A DNA stretch of 64,000 nt from Geminicoccaceae bacterium (GTDB lineage: Bacteria > Pseudomonadota > Alphaproteobacteria > Geminicoccales > Geminicoccaceae), in contig AP024683.1 of assembly GCA_025999455.1 (NCBI GenBank), forward strand, positions 1,061,501 through 1,125,500, given 5' to 3'. The notes beneath the pieces were generated by a model. The model saw nothing but the letters and a program-made list of their open reading frames with translations, had not been told where the DNA came from and did no database searches. The position numbers were made by a program, and so were the translations under genes. The stretch's first letter is position 1. Each line of letters opens with the position of its first letter. This document shows positions 39,125-48,596 of this stretch, piece after piece.

Positions 39125-39741
39125 CGCGCCGCCGCCCTTTCGAGAAGGGCGAGGATCTCCGAACAGCGCGCCGTCTCGCTCACCGTGCGCAGCGAGGCGA
39201 GGGTGGCCTCGTGCGCCCCTTCGGAGAAGGCGGCGCAGCCGTCCTCGAGGAGGATCGTCCGGTACTCGCGGACGTGCGCGTCCCGTAGTGTGCTCGCGAC
39301 CCCGCCGTTCGTGACGATCCCGCCGATCAGGAGCACATCGATCCCGGCCTTCTCGAGGACCCAGTCGAGCCGGCTCATGTAGAAGGCCGAATAGGCCACC
39401 TTCTCGACCTCGAAGTCGGCCGGCTGCAGCTCCTCGACGAGCCTTTGGCCCCAGCTCCCCGGGGCGAAATGGCCGGGTCCGAGGAAGGGGCGGAGCCGGG
39501 CGAGGTGCGGGGCCACGAGTGGCAGGCCGCCCCGCCCGGGCACCAGGGTGAAGAGGGTCGCCACGACCACGCCACCCGCGCTTCGAACGGCGCGGGCCAG
39601 GGGTGCCAGACGGGCAGGCAGGGCCGTGGCCGCTTCCGAACGAACCCCGGCCCGCCCGTAGGCACCCTCGGGATGCAGGAAGTCGTTCTGCAGATCGACC
39701 AGGAGGAGGGCCGTGCGGTTCGGATCGAAGGCTTCCTTCAC
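39121..39741 (-). CDS. Isochorismatase-fold hydrolase lacking the catalytic cysteine
   Basis: This 206-residue protein has the cysteine-hydrolase (isochorismatase/nicotinamidase/carbamoylsarcosine amidase) fold. The family Asp is in LLVDLQNDFLHP near 17 and the Lys in VEKVAYSAFY near 115. The nucleophile position of the usual T-N-x-C-V motif reads GGIVTNGGVASTLRDA, so Gly replaces Cys near residue 146. I checked the codons: ACG AAC GGC GGG GTC. The active-site surroundings are otherwise intact. It may be inactive, bind rather than cut, or use another group. It starts at GTG 39741 and overlaps both neighbours by four bases, so it is coupled to hydantoinase A. Confidence 0.85.
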   Translation of the reverse strand: MKEAFDPNRTALLLVDLQNDFLHPEGAYGRAGVRSEAATALPARLAPLARAVRSAGGVVVATLFTLVPGRGGLPLVAPHLARLRPFLGPGHFAPGSWGQRLVEELQPADFEVEKVAYSAFYMSRLDWVLEKAGIDVLLIGGIVTNGGVASTLRDAHVREYRTILLEDGCAAFSEGAHEATLASLRTVSETARCSEILALLERAAAR

Positions 39742-41813
39742 GCGTCACCTCCGCGCCGGATCAGGAGGTTGCCGAACCGGTCGACGGTCGCGACCATGCC
39801 GGGCTCCACGAGCACGGTGGCATCCGGCTGCTCGAGCACGGCCGGCCCCGGAATCGTGGCCCCGACTGGAAGCGCCAACCGATCGAAGACCCGCGTCTCG
39901 AGCCAGCGCCCGTCGAAGCGGACCGGTCGGCCGCCGCGTGCCGCCCGCTCGATCGAGGCGTCCGGGCCGGGCGCGAGGATCGCCGGATCGAGCCGCGGCC
40001 GCTCGCCGATCGAGGCGAGCCTGAGATTGAGCAAGCGGACCGGCACGCCCGCGAGCGGACGGCCGAAGGCCGCCCGGTAGGCGGCCTCGAAGGCCGCGTG
40101 GAGCCGATCGCGGTCGAGGCCCGTACGGCCGTTCACGAGCTCGAGCTCGCTCGAAAGGGGCACGGCCACCGTGTGCGTCTGGCCCTGGTAGAGCATGTCG
40201 GCTTCGAGCACGAACCGCGTCCGCTCCAGGCTCGCGCGCGCCCGGGCGAGCCACTCGCGACCCTGCTCGACGAGCTCCACCACGGCCGCGTCGAACGCGT
40301 CGAGATCGAGCTGGGTGAGCGGGCGGTCGAGCGTGCGGACCTGGTCGTAGCGCCAATCGGCGAGCACGCACCCGAGCGCCGAGGTAACTCCCGGGAAGCG
40401 TGGGACGAGGGCGGCCTCGAGCCCGACCTCGCGGACCAGCGCCCCCACGTGCAGCGCACCGCCGCCGCCGTAAGGCACGGCCACGAGCCGCTTCGGGTCG
40501 TGGCCGCGTTCGATCGACACGAGCCGGATCGCCCCGGCCATCCGGGCATTGGCGACCGCGAGGATCGCCTCGGCGGCATCGAGCGGATCGAGCCCGAGCG
40601 GCCGTCCGACCCATCGGCCGATCGCCTCGCGCGCCGCCTCGACGTCGAGCCGCCGCAGCTTGCCGCCGATCGGCCGGTCCGGATCGATCCGGCCGAGCAG
40701 GAGATTGGCGTCGGTGACGGTCGGTCGATCGCCGCCCGCGGCATAGCAGGCGGGCCCCGGCACGGCGCCCGCACTCTCGGGCCCGACCTGCAGGATGCCG
40801 CCCGCATCGACCCGGGCGATCGAGCCGCCGCCCGCGCCGATCGTCGCGATCTCGATCATGGGCGCGCGCACGACGAGGCCGAAATCGAGCGCGGTCTGCG
40901 CGGCCAGGGTCGGTGCGCCGTCGCGCACGAGGGCGACGTCGAAGCTCGTTCCACCCATGTCGCAGGTCACGAGGTCGCGGAACCCGGCCGCCTCGGCGAT
41001 CCGCACCGCCGCCACGACCCCGGCCGCGGGGCCGCTCAGAATCGTGTGCACGGGTCGCAGTCGGGCATCGGCGGCACTCGCGAGCCCACCGTTCGACTGC
41101 ACGATCGAAAGCGGTGCGCGCACGCCGCGCCGGCCGAGCTCGCGCTCCAGCACCTCGAGGTAGCTGCCGACGACGGGTTGCAGGCAGGCGTTCAGGACCG
41201 TCGTCGAAGTCCGCTCGAACTCGCGGATCTCGGGCAGGATCTCGTGGCTCGCCGTGACGAAGGCGGGTTCGGGCCAGAGCGCGCGGACGATCTCGGCCGC
41301 CCGGCGCTCGTTCGTCGGGTTCGCATAGGCGTTCACGAAGACGATCGCGACCGCCCGGCAGCCGAGCTCCAGGAGGCGCCGCGCCGCCGCGGCGACCTCC
41401 TCGGGGGCGATCGGCTCGCGGATCTCACCCGAAGCCAGCGTGCGTTCGCCGACCTCGAGGCGCCGGTCGCGCGGGACGATGGGCGTGAAGGTCCCCCAGA
41501 GGCCCCAGGTCCAGGGCCGGTCGCGCCGGCGCATCTCGAGCACGTCGCGGAAGCCACGAGTCGTGAGGACCCCGGTCGGCGCCACCTTGCGCTCGAGCAC
41601 GGCGTTCGTGCCGACCGTCGTGCCGTGGACGATGGCCGCGATCGAACGGCTGCGTCCGGCCGCCGCGTCGAGGCCTTCGAGGAAGCCCACCGCCTCGCGG
41701 CCTCGGGTGCTCGGCACCTTCGCGGTCTCGACCCGGCCGCTCCGCTCGTCGAGGAAGACGAAGTCCGTGAAGGTCCCGCCGACGTCGACGCCGACCGTCC
41801 AGCCGCCGCTCAC
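39738..41813 (-). CDS. hyuA: Hydantoinase/oxoprolinase subunit A
   Basis: This 691-residue ATP-dependent amidase subunit is of the HyuA/5-oxoprolinase type, which opens cyclic amides such as hydantoins, oxoproline or N-methylhydantoin. The actin-like ATPase start GVDVGGTFTDFVFLDE is at 8-23. IVHGTTVGTNAVLERK and LTTRGFRDVLEMRRRDRP follow, then DMGGTSFDVAL near 310 and GAGGGSIA near 352. It also has the C-terminal hydantoinase domain (ADMLYQGQTHTVAVPL). It works with HyuB, whose gene directly precedes it. GTG 41813 overlaps hyuB as GTGA. Which ring it opens cannot be read from sequence. Confidence 0.92.
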   Translation of the reverse strand: MSGGWTVGVDVGGTFTDFVFLDERSGRVETAKVPSTRGREAVGFLEGLDAAAGRSRSIAAIVHGTTVGTNAVLERKVAPTGVLTTRGFRDVLEMRRRDRPWTWGLWGTFTPIVPRDRRLEVGERTLASGEIREPIAPEEVAAAARRLLELGCRAVAIVFVNAYANPTNERRAAEIVRALWPEPAFVTASHEILPEIREFERTSTTVLNACLQPVVGSYLEVLERELGRRGVRAPLSIVQSNGGLASAADARLRPVHTILSGPAAGVVAAVRIAEAAGFRDLVTCDMGGTSFDVALVRDGAPTLAAQTALDFGLVVRAPMIEIATIGAGGGSIARVDAGGILQVGPESAGAVPGPACYAAGGDRPTVTDANLLLGRIDPDRPIGGKLRRLDVEAAREAIGRWVGRPLGLDPLDAAEAILAVANARMAGAIRLVSIERGHDPKRLVAVPYGGGGALHVGALVREVGLEAALVPRFPGVTSALGCVLADWRYDQVRTLDRPLTQLDLDAFDAAVVELVEQGREWLARARASLERTRFVLEADMLYQGQTHTVAVPLSSELELVNGRTGLDRDRLHAAFEAAYRAAFGRPLAGVPVRLLNLRLASIGERPRLDPAILAPGPDASIERAARGGRPVRFDGRWLETRVFDRLALPVGATIPGPAVLEQPDATVLVEPGMVATVDRFGNLLIRRGGDA

Positions 41814-43474
41814 GCGCGAACCTCCCGCGCGGCGCCTGCTTCCGTCGCGTAGCCGAGGGCCAGATCGCGCTCGATCGCGGCGGGCGCGCGCTCACGAGGA
41901 TCGCCCCAGCCGCCGCCACCCGGTGTCTCGAGGCGCAGCCGGTCGCCGCGGCGGATCCGGATCCCCGTGAGCTTGGACCGCTGGGCCGGCTCGACCCGCC
42001 CGTCGGCGCGCAGGACCTTGAAGCGGGTCGGCGCCCCCGGGCCGCCGCCCGCGACACCGGGTGGCCCGCTCCGGCCGCGATCGCCGAACAGGAAGACCTC
42101 GGCCTCCTCGGCCAGGAGCTCGAGCTCGTAGATCGCGCCGAGCCCGCCTCGGTGGCGGCCCGGCCCGCCGCTGTCCGGGCGCAGTGCCCATTGCGTGAAC
42201 ATCACGGGATAAGCCGCCTCCAGGATCTCGACCGGCGGGATCGTCGCGGTCGAGATCGGCGCGTTGCCGTGGTCGAGCCCGTCGCCCAGCGGGTGGCCGC
42301 CATGGCCGCCGCCGAAGAAGGTGAACATCACCCAGCGCCGCCCGTCGGGCCGGTGGCCGGAGACGGAAAGCGCGTTGATCGTGCCGTAGGCACAGCCGTT
42401 GCTCCGTTCCGGGGCGGCCATGGCGAGCGTGCGGAAGACGAGATCGACGAGCCGCAGCACGGTCTCGGTGTAGCCGCCCACCGGGCGCGGCGGGCGGGCG
42501 TCCAGGATCGAGTGTTCCGGGATCGTGAAGTCGATCGGCTCCAGCACGCCCGCATTGGCCGGGACCTCGCGGAAGACGTGCTTCAAGGCCACGTAGCAGC
42601 CGGCGATCGTGGTCGCGCGCGAGATGTTGAGGGGGCCCTTGCAGGCCGGCGCCGTGCCCGTGAAGTCGAAGCCGAGCCGATCGCCCCGGACGGTCAGGGT
42701 GAGGGTGATCGGAATGGGATCGTCGTCGATCCCGTCACCGTCGAGGACGTCGGTGCAGCTCCAGCTTCCGTCCGGTAGCTCGCGGATGTGTGCGCGCACG
42801 AGATCGGCGGCGCGGCGACGGAGCTCGCCGAAGGCGGCCTCGACGGTGGCCGTGCCGTACTCGTCGAGGAGCTCGTGCAGCCGTCGCTCGCCGAGCTCGA
42901 GGGCGGCGAGTTGGGCTTCGAGGTCGCCCTCGACCGCGATCGGCAGGCGACTGTTGGCGGCCAGGAGTTCGACGATCTCGCGGCGCAGCCTGCCACCCTC
43001 GACGAGCCGGAGCGGCGGCACGAGGAAGCCTTCCTGGAAGCACTCCGTGGCGGAGGGGTTGTAATTGCCCGGCACCGCACCGCCCACGTCGTGCCAGTGG
43101 CCGACCGAGGCGAGCCAGCAGAAGAGCCGGCCGTCGCGGAAGAAAGGCCGGACGAGCTTGAAATCCGACAGATGCGTGCCGCCCTCGTAGGCGTCGTTGA
43201 AGACGAACACGTCGCCCGGGCTCGGACCGCCCACCTTCGCGGCCCGGTCGATCACGGCCTTCACCGCGAAGGCCATGGCGCCCACGAAGATCGGCAGGCC
43301 CGACTTGCCCTGGACGAGGGTCGCCCCGGTCGCGGCATCGTAGAGGCCGTGCGCGGCGTCGTGCGCCTCGGCGATGATCGGGTTGAAGGCGCCGCGGAAG
43401 AGGAGCGCGTCCATCTCGTCGGCGATCTGCTCGAGGCGGCCCTGGAGGACCGCGAGCGTCACGGGGTCGAGCAT
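41810..43474 (-). CDS. hyuB: Hydantoinase B/oxoprolinase subunit
   Basis: This 554-residue partner of HyuA carries the hydrolytic centre. The start LDPVTLAVLQGRLEQIADEM is the family signature. GDVFVFNDAYEGGTHLSDF near 90 and SVGHWHDVGGAVPGNYNPSA near 123 contain the conserved His and Asp residues that probably bind metal. The Gly-rich FFGGGHGGHPLGDG and the tail LETPGGGGWGDPRER are also typical. ATG 43474 lies 16 bases inside the upstream lyase gene. The pair forms the core of the catabolic operon. Confidence 0.93.
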   Translation of the reverse strand: MLDPVTLAVLQGRLEQIADEMDALLFRGAFNPIIAEAHDAAHGLYDAATGATLVQGKSGLPIFVGAMAFAVKAVIDRAAKVGGPSPGDVFVFNDAYEGGTHLSDFKLVRPFFRDGRLFCWLASVGHWHDVGGAVPGNYNPSATECFQEGFLVPPLRLVEGGRLRREIVELLAANSRLPIAVEGDLEAQLAALELGERRLHELLDEYGTATVEAAFGELRRRAADLVRAHIRELPDGSWSCTDVLDGDGIDDDPIPITLTLTVRGDRLGFDFTGTAPACKGPLNISRATTIAGCYVALKHVFREVPANAGVLEPIDFTIPEHSILDARPPRPVGGYTETVLRLVDLVFRTLAMAAPERSNGCAYGTINALSVSGHRPDGRRWVMFTFFGGGHGGHPLGDGLDHGNAPISTATIPPVEILEAAYPVMFTQWALRPDSGGPGRHRGGLGAIYELELLAEEAEVFLFGDRGRSGPPGVAGGGPGAPTRFKVLRADGRVEPAQRSKLTGIRIRRGDRLRLETPGGGGWGDPRERAPAAIERDLALGYATEAGAAREVRA

Positions 43475-44352
43475 CGCTCGCTCTCTCCGCTTTCGGGGTC
43501 GTAACGTCGGGCACGCGCGAGCAGCGCCTGCGTGCCCAAGAGCGCGTTCAGGCCCTGGAAATCGAGCATCCGCTCGCGGAAGGGTGCGGTCGTGCCGTGC
43601 GCCTTCAGGGACGCGAAGAAGGCGCGCGCGGTCTCGGCCAGCGCACGGACGAGCCCGCCCGGGAAGATCACGACCGCGTAGCCGAGCGCTTCGAGTGCCG
43701 CGGCGTCGAGGGCCGGCGTGCTGCCACCCTCGACGATGTTGGCGACGAGCGGCGGGCCTCCTTCGAGCCGGCGCGGGATGGCGGAAAGCTCGTCGAGCGA
43801 GCGCGGGGCCTCGACGAAGAGGAGGTCGGCACCCGCCTCGGCATAGGCCCGGGCGCGCTCGATCGCGCGGTCGAAGCCCTCGACGGCGATCGCGTCGGTG
43901 CGCGCGACGATCAAGAGGTCGGGGCTCGTCCGCGCATCCAGGGCGGCGCGGATCTTGCCGACCATCTCGCCGGTCGGGATCAGGCTCTTGCCGGCCAGAT
44001 GCCCGCACCGTTTGGGCGTGACCTGGTCCTCGATCTGGACGGCCGAAGCGCCCGTGCGCTCGAGCAAACGGATCGTGCGCTGCACGTTGAGCGCATTGCC
44101 GAAGCCCGTATCGGCGTCGACCAGGATCGGGAGGTCGGTCCGCTCGCGGATGCGGCCGAGGGCGTCGACGAGCTCGCTCTGCGTGACGAGGCCGATGTCG
44201 GGGAGCCCGAGCCGCGTGTAGGCGAGGCTCGCGCCCGAGAGATAGAGCGCCTCGAAGCCCGCGGCCTCGGCGAGGGCCGCCGAGAGTCCGTCGAACACAC
44301 CCGGAGCGATCAGGATCGGGCGACGTCGCAGACGCGCGGCGAGCCCGCTCAT
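43459..44352 (-). CDS. Isocitrate lyase/PEP mutase superfamily lyase
   Basis: This 297-residue (beta/alpha)8-barrel belongs to the superfamily of 2-methylisocitrate lyase, 2,3-dimethylmalate lyase, oxaloacetate decarboxylase and PEP mutase. LSGASLAYTRLGLPDIGLVT opens the barrel. PILVDADTGFGNALNVQR holds the Mg-binding Asp residues near 85, and IEDQVTPKRCGHLAGK near 118 has the KRCGH motif whose Cys acts in C-C lyases. IVARTDA and NIVEGG follow. With the hydratase pair immediately upstream, a retro-aldol-type split of a 2-alkylmalate to pyruvate or oxaloacetate plus an acid is the best reading. The start is ATG 44352, overlapping the hydratase small subunit as ATGA. Confidence 0.87.
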   Translation of the reverse strand: MSGLAARLRRRPILIAPGVFDGLSAALAEAAGFEALYLSGASLAYTRLGLPDIGLVTQSELVDALGRIRERTDLPILVDADTGFGNALNVQRTIRLLERTGASAVQIEDQVTPKRCGHLAGKSLIPTGEMVGKIRAALDARTSPDLLIVARTDAIAVEGFDRAIERARAYAEAGADLLFVEAPRSLDELSAIPRRLEGGPPLVANIVEGGSTPALDAAALEALGYAVVIFPGGLVRALAETARAFFASLKAHGTTAPFRERMLDFQGLNALLGTQALLARARRYDPESGESERCSTP

Positions 44353-44864
44353 CGCCCGCCCTCCGCGCGCCCGGCTGCGAGCCGGCGCTCGAGCCAGGGC
44401 ACGATGCCGCCGCTCTCCACCATCTCGAGGAGGTGCGCCGGGATCGGCCGGCAGGCGAAGCTCCGCCCCGAAGCGAGATGGACGAGCCGGCCCGCGCGGG
44501 GATCGAGGCGGACCCGATCGAGCGGTGCGATCCCGTCCCACGCCGGACAGACCACGGCGAGAAGGCCGAGATTGAGTGCGTTCCGGTAGAAGATCCCGGC
44601 GAAGGAGCGGGCGACGACGGCCCGGATGCCGAGGATCGAGAGGGCTTGCGCCGCCTGCTCGCGCGAGGAGCCGGTCCCGAAATTTCGACCGGCCAGGAGG
44701 ATGTCGCCCGGCTGCACGCGGCGCGCGAAGTCCGGATCGAGGGCTTCGAGGCAGTGTCGGGCGAGCTCCTCGACCGGGCCCTTCATGTAGGCGCCGGGTG
44801 CGAGCATGTCGGTGTCGACGTCGTCGCCCACCAGGAAGGCGCGGCCCTCGAGCTCAGCCGACAA
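44349..44864 (-). CDS. Aconitase-family hydratase small subunit (LeuD type)
   Basis: This 171-residue swivel domain of a two-subunit isopropylmalate isomerase-like or dimethylmaleate hydratase-like enzyme has these marks: DDVDTDMLAPGAYMKG near 15, GRNFGTGSSREQAAQAL near 60 (the substrate-binding Ser-Ser-Arg-Glu), and ARSFAGIFYRNALNLGLL near 85. TTG 44864 is the start, with GGAGG six bases upstream, 11 bases inside the large-subunit gene. Because it sits with a lyase and a hydantoinase rather than leuA or leuB, I doubt a role in leucine synthesis and leave out the leu symbol. Confidence 0.85.
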   Translation of the reverse strand: MSAELEGRAFLVGDDVDTDMLAPGAYMKGPVEELARHCLEALDPDFARRVQPGDILLAGRNFGTGSSREQAAQALSILGIRAVVARSFAGIFYRNALNLGLLAVVCPAWDGIAPLDRVRLDPRAGRLVHLASGRSFACRPIPAHLLEMVESGGIVPWLERRLAAGRAEGGR

Positions 44865-46188
44865 GGTCCACCTCCGCCGAGATCGGCTCCGCCGGCTTCC
44901 CTTCCGCGAGGAACGGCCTCGGGTCGGCGATCCGGCCCGCGACCGCGCTCGCCGCCACGGTGAGCGGAGAAGCGAGGTAGACGCGCGAGCTCGGTGCCCC
45001 CATCCGCCCTTTGAAATTGCGTGCGGTCGAGGCGATGCAGACCTCGCCCTCGGCGAGCACGCCCGCGCCGTAGCCCGCGCAGGCTCCACAACCCGAGGGC
45101 AGCATGATCGCCCCCGCCTCGGTGAGCGTGGCGAGCGTGCCGTCGGCGGCCGCCTCGCGCCACACCCGGGCCGAGGCCGGGGCCACGAGGAGCCGCGTTC
45201 CGGCTGCCACTTTGCGGCCGCGCAGGACCGAAGCCGCCATCCGCAGATCGACGAGCTTCGCCCCCGTGCAAGCCCCGATGTAGGCCTGGTCGATCGGCAC
45301 GGGCTCGACCTCGTCGACCGGTGCGGCATTGGCCGGACTGTGCGGTGCCGCGACCTGCGGGGCGAGCCCGTCGAGCTCGAGCCGCACCGTCTCGCCGACC
45401 GGTGCCTCCGGATCGCTCCGCCAGCGTTCGAGCTCCGCTGGGTCGAGCGACACGCCGGCCCGCTCGAGCCAGGCGAGGGTGTGGCGATCGGGCGGGATCA
45501 GGCCCGTGATCCCGCCGAGCTCGGCCGCCATGTTGGAGAGCGTCATCCGCTCTTCCATGCCGAAGCCGGCGAGCCCGTCGCCCGCATATTCGATCGCCCG
45601 GTAGCCGGCCCCACCCAGCCCGATCCGGCGGCAGAGGGCGAGCACGACGTCCTTGGCCACGACCCCGGGTCCCGGCCGACCGAGGAGGAGGATCCGCAGC
45701 GTCTCCGGCACCTCGAGCCAGATCTCGCCGGTGGCGAGCACGGCGGCCATCTCGCTCGCGCCCACACCCATGGCGAAGGCGCCGAAGGCCCCGGCCGTGG
45801 GCGTGTGGCTGTCGCCGCCCACGACGAACAGGCCGGGCCGGACGTGACCGTGCTCGGCCAGCACCACGTGACAGATCCCGAGCATGTCGTAGTGGCGCGC
45901 GACACCTTGCGTCCGGCCCCAGCGCCGCGTGAGATCGAGGATCCGAGCACTCTCCGGGTCGACCGCCGGCACGTAGTGGTCGGAGACCAGGACGACCCGG
46001 CTCGGGTCCCACACCCGCGCGCCGAGCCGTTCGAGGATCGGCGCGACCCGCCGCGGACCGCCCGAGTCGTGGAGCATGACGAGATCGACCCGGCAGGTCA
46101 CGAGCTCGCCCGGCTCGACGGTCTTTCGACCGGCCGCCTCGGCCACGATCTTCTGTGCCGAGGTCTTCTGCGCCGAGGTCGGGGCCAT
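44854..46188 (-). CDS. Aconitase-family hydratase large subunit (LeuC type)
   Basis: This 444-residue [4Fe-4S] hydro-lyase subunit has MLHDSGGPRRVAPILE near the start. GGDSHTPTAGAFGAFAMGVGASEMA splits into the aconitase signature near 125. The three cluster cysteines are in YIGACTGAK near 305 and SGCGACAGYG near 360. ASTARNFKGRMG carries the late substrate residues. It should add or remove water at a citraconate-, maleate- or dimethylmaleate-like C=C. The start is ATG 46188, four bases after livF. Being in one operon with a KRCGH lyase recalls the dimethylmaleate hydratase plus dimethylmalate lyase pair of nicotinate fermenters; that parallel is inference. Confidence 0.86.
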   Translation of the reverse strand: MAPTSAQKTSAQKIVAEAAGRKTVEPGELVTCRVDLVMLHDSGGPRRVAPILERLGARVWDPSRVVLVSDHYVPAVDPESARILDLTRRWGRTQGVARHYDMLGICHVVLAEHGHVRPGLFVVGGDSHTPTAGAFGAFAMGVGASEMAAVLATGEIWLEVPETLRILLLGRPGPGVVAKDVVLALCRRIGLGGAGYRAIEYAGDGLAGFGMEERMTLSNMAAELGGITGLIPPDRHTLAWLERAGVSLDPAELERWRSDPEAPVGETVRLELDGLAPQVAAPHSPANAAPVDEVEPVPIDQAYIGACTGAKLVDLRMAASVLRGRKVAAGTRLLVAPASARVWREAAADGTLATLTEAGAIMLPSGCGACAGYGAGVLAEGEVCIASTARNFKGRMGAPSSRVYLASPLTVAASAVAGRIADPRPFLAEGKPAEPISAEVDLVG

Positions 46189-46192
46189 CGCT

Positions 46193-46877
<685 letters not shown>

Positions 46878-46900
<23 letters not shown>

Positions 46901-47633
46901 CCTCGCGCAACAGACGCTCGGCCGCACCCCGGCCGAGATAGGCCTCGATCACGGCCGGGTCGCGGACGACCGTGGCCGGCGGGCCCGAGGCGACGATCCG
47001 CCCGCCCACGAGCACCCAGACCCGATCGGACAGGCGCATGACCGCCTGCATCACGTGCTCGATCAACAGGACGGTGATCCCGTCCGCGCGCAAGCCGCGG
47101 ATCACCGGCTCCATCTCGGCGACCTCGGCCGGGTTGAGGCCGGCCAGGACCTCGTCGAGGAGGAGAAGGCGCGGCTCGGTCGCGAGCGCCCGGGCGAGCT
47201 CGAGCCGCTTGCGCCCGGCGAGGGTCAGCTCGGCCGCCGGCCGATCGAGGCGATCCTCGAGCCGGACCCGCGCGGCCACCCGCTCGGCGAGCGCGAGGGC
47301 GGCCTTGCGGCTGGCGTGACGGAGATGGGCGGCGACCGCGATGTTCTCGCGTACCGTGAGCCCGGCGAAGGGCCGCGTCACCTGGAAGGTGCGCACGAGG
47401 CCCAGGGCGCAGAGCCGTTCGGGCGGCATCCCGCCGACCTCGCGGCCGGCGAAGCGGACCCGCCCGGCCTGCGGGCGGAGGAAGCCCGAGATCGCGGCGA
47501 AGAGCGTCGTCTTGCCGGCGCCGTTCGGGCCGATGACGGCCGTGATCTCGCCGGGTGCGACCGCGAGGGTCACATCCGCGAGCGCGGTGAGGCCGCCGAA
47601 GCGCACCGAGAGCCCCTCGACCTCGAGCAGCAT
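46878..47633 (-). CDS. livG: Branched-chain-type ABC transporter ATPase LivG
   Basis: This second ATPase (251 residues) pairs with LivF. Walker A IGPNGAGKTTLFAAI is near 38, the LivG mark VRTFQVTRPFAGLTVRENI near 85, Walker B RLLLLDEVLAGLNPAE near 160, and IEHVMQAVM near 195 with the switch His. The signature region reads ELTLAGRKRLELARAL instead of LSxGQ, a variant seen in one LivG subgroup. ATG 47633 shares one base with the livM stop (TGATG). Confidence 0.92.
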
Positions 47634-48592
47634 CAGCCCGTGACCCCGCGGGCGTCGGCAGCGCGGGCGCGGCCCATGCCGATGATGCCGTCCGGGAAGA
47701 AGCGGACGATGAGGACGAGCACGATCCCGTAGGCGACGAGATTGGCGCCGGTCGCCCCGCCCGTGAGCGCCCGACTCGCTTCGCCGAGGAGCTGGAGCAC
47801 CGCAGCACCCAGAACCGGCCCCCAGAGCGAGGCCGTACCGCCCACGATCGGCCCCAAGAGCGCTTCCACCGACACCTGTGGGCCGAAGGCGATGTGCGGG
47901 TCGAGATAGAGGAAGAGTTGCGTGTAGAAGGCGCCGACCGCGCCTGCGAGCCCGGCCGAAAGGAGGATCGCCTGCATCTTGACGGCGAAAGCGTCGACCC
48001 CCAGCGCCCGGGCCGCTTCCTCGTTCTCGCGCACCGCGGCGAGCCGCGCGCCGAGGCGCGACTCGCGCACGAGGGACGCGAGCACGAGGCCGCCCGTGCA
48101 GAGCACGAGGGCGAACCAGTAATAACCCGCCTTGTCGGCGAACTGCAGCCGATCGAGGCCCGGCGCGAGGGGCAGGAGGAGCCCCACGCCCGCGCCCGTG
48201 ATCTCGAGGCTGTTGGCCAGGATCCGCGCCACCTCGGCGAAGGCCAGGGTGACGAGGGCGAAGTAGGAGCCGCGCAGGCGGAAGCGGAAGCTCGCGAAGC
48301 CGACGAGCGCGCCCATCGCGACCGCGGCGAGGATCGCGAGGGCGAAGCCGCTCCAGGCATCGAGCCCGAAGCGGATCTGGGCGATCGCGGTGGCGTAGGC
48401 ACCGGTCCCGAAGAAGGCGGCGTGGCCGAAGGAGAACTGGCCCGCCATGCCACCCAGGAGGTTCCAGGCCTGGCCGAGGGTCGCGAAGAGCAGGACCATG
48501 GTGGCGAGGTTGAGGACCGTGCCGGAGCTCGTGAGCCAGGGCAGCGGCAGGGCCGCGAGGGCGAAGAAGCCGATCGCCGGGAGGCTGCGCAC
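47633..48592 (-). CDS. livM: Branched-chain-type ABC transporter permease LivM
   Basis: This inner-membrane permease (319 residues) has about eight to nine helices. GMAGQFSFGHAAFFGTGAYATA near 48-69 is the LivM signature. FRLRGSYFALVTLAFAEV follows near 108, and RENEEAARALGVD near 190 is the cytoplasmic coupling loop to the ATPases. VEALLGPIVGGTASLWGPVLGA is also typical. The start is GTG 48592, four bases after livH. The longer frame upstream is livH shadow. Confidence 0.92.
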   Translation of the reverse strand: MRSLPAIGFFALAALPLPWLTSSGTVLNLATMVLLFATLGQAWNLLGGMAGQFSFGHAAFFGTGAYATAIAQIRFGLDAWSGFALAILAAVAMGALVGFASFRFRLRGSYFALVTLAFAEVARILANSLEITGAGVGLLLPLAPGLDRLQFADKAGYYWFALVLCTGGLVLASLVRESRLGARLAAVRENEEAARALGVDAFAVKMQAILLSAGLAGAVGAFYTQLFLYLDPHIAFGPQVSVEALLGPIVGGTASLWGPVLGAAVLQLLGEASRALTGGATGANLVAYGIVLVLIVRFFPDGIIGMGRARAADARGVTG

Positions 48593-48596
48593 GGGA

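Noticed and set aside
39121-43474. Creatinine/N-methylhydantoin pathway (HyuAB plus N-carbamoylsarcosine amidase plus sarcosine oxidase)
   Set aside because: The isochorismatase-fold protein lacks the catalytic Cys, the flavoprotein is FAD_binding_2 rather than a sarcosine-oxidase type, and the hydratase and lyase would be unexplained.
44349-46188. Leucine biosynthesis leuCD
   Set aside because: No leuA or leuB nearby and the genes are locked into a hydantoinase and transporter operon, so a catabolic hydratase is more likely; not excluded.
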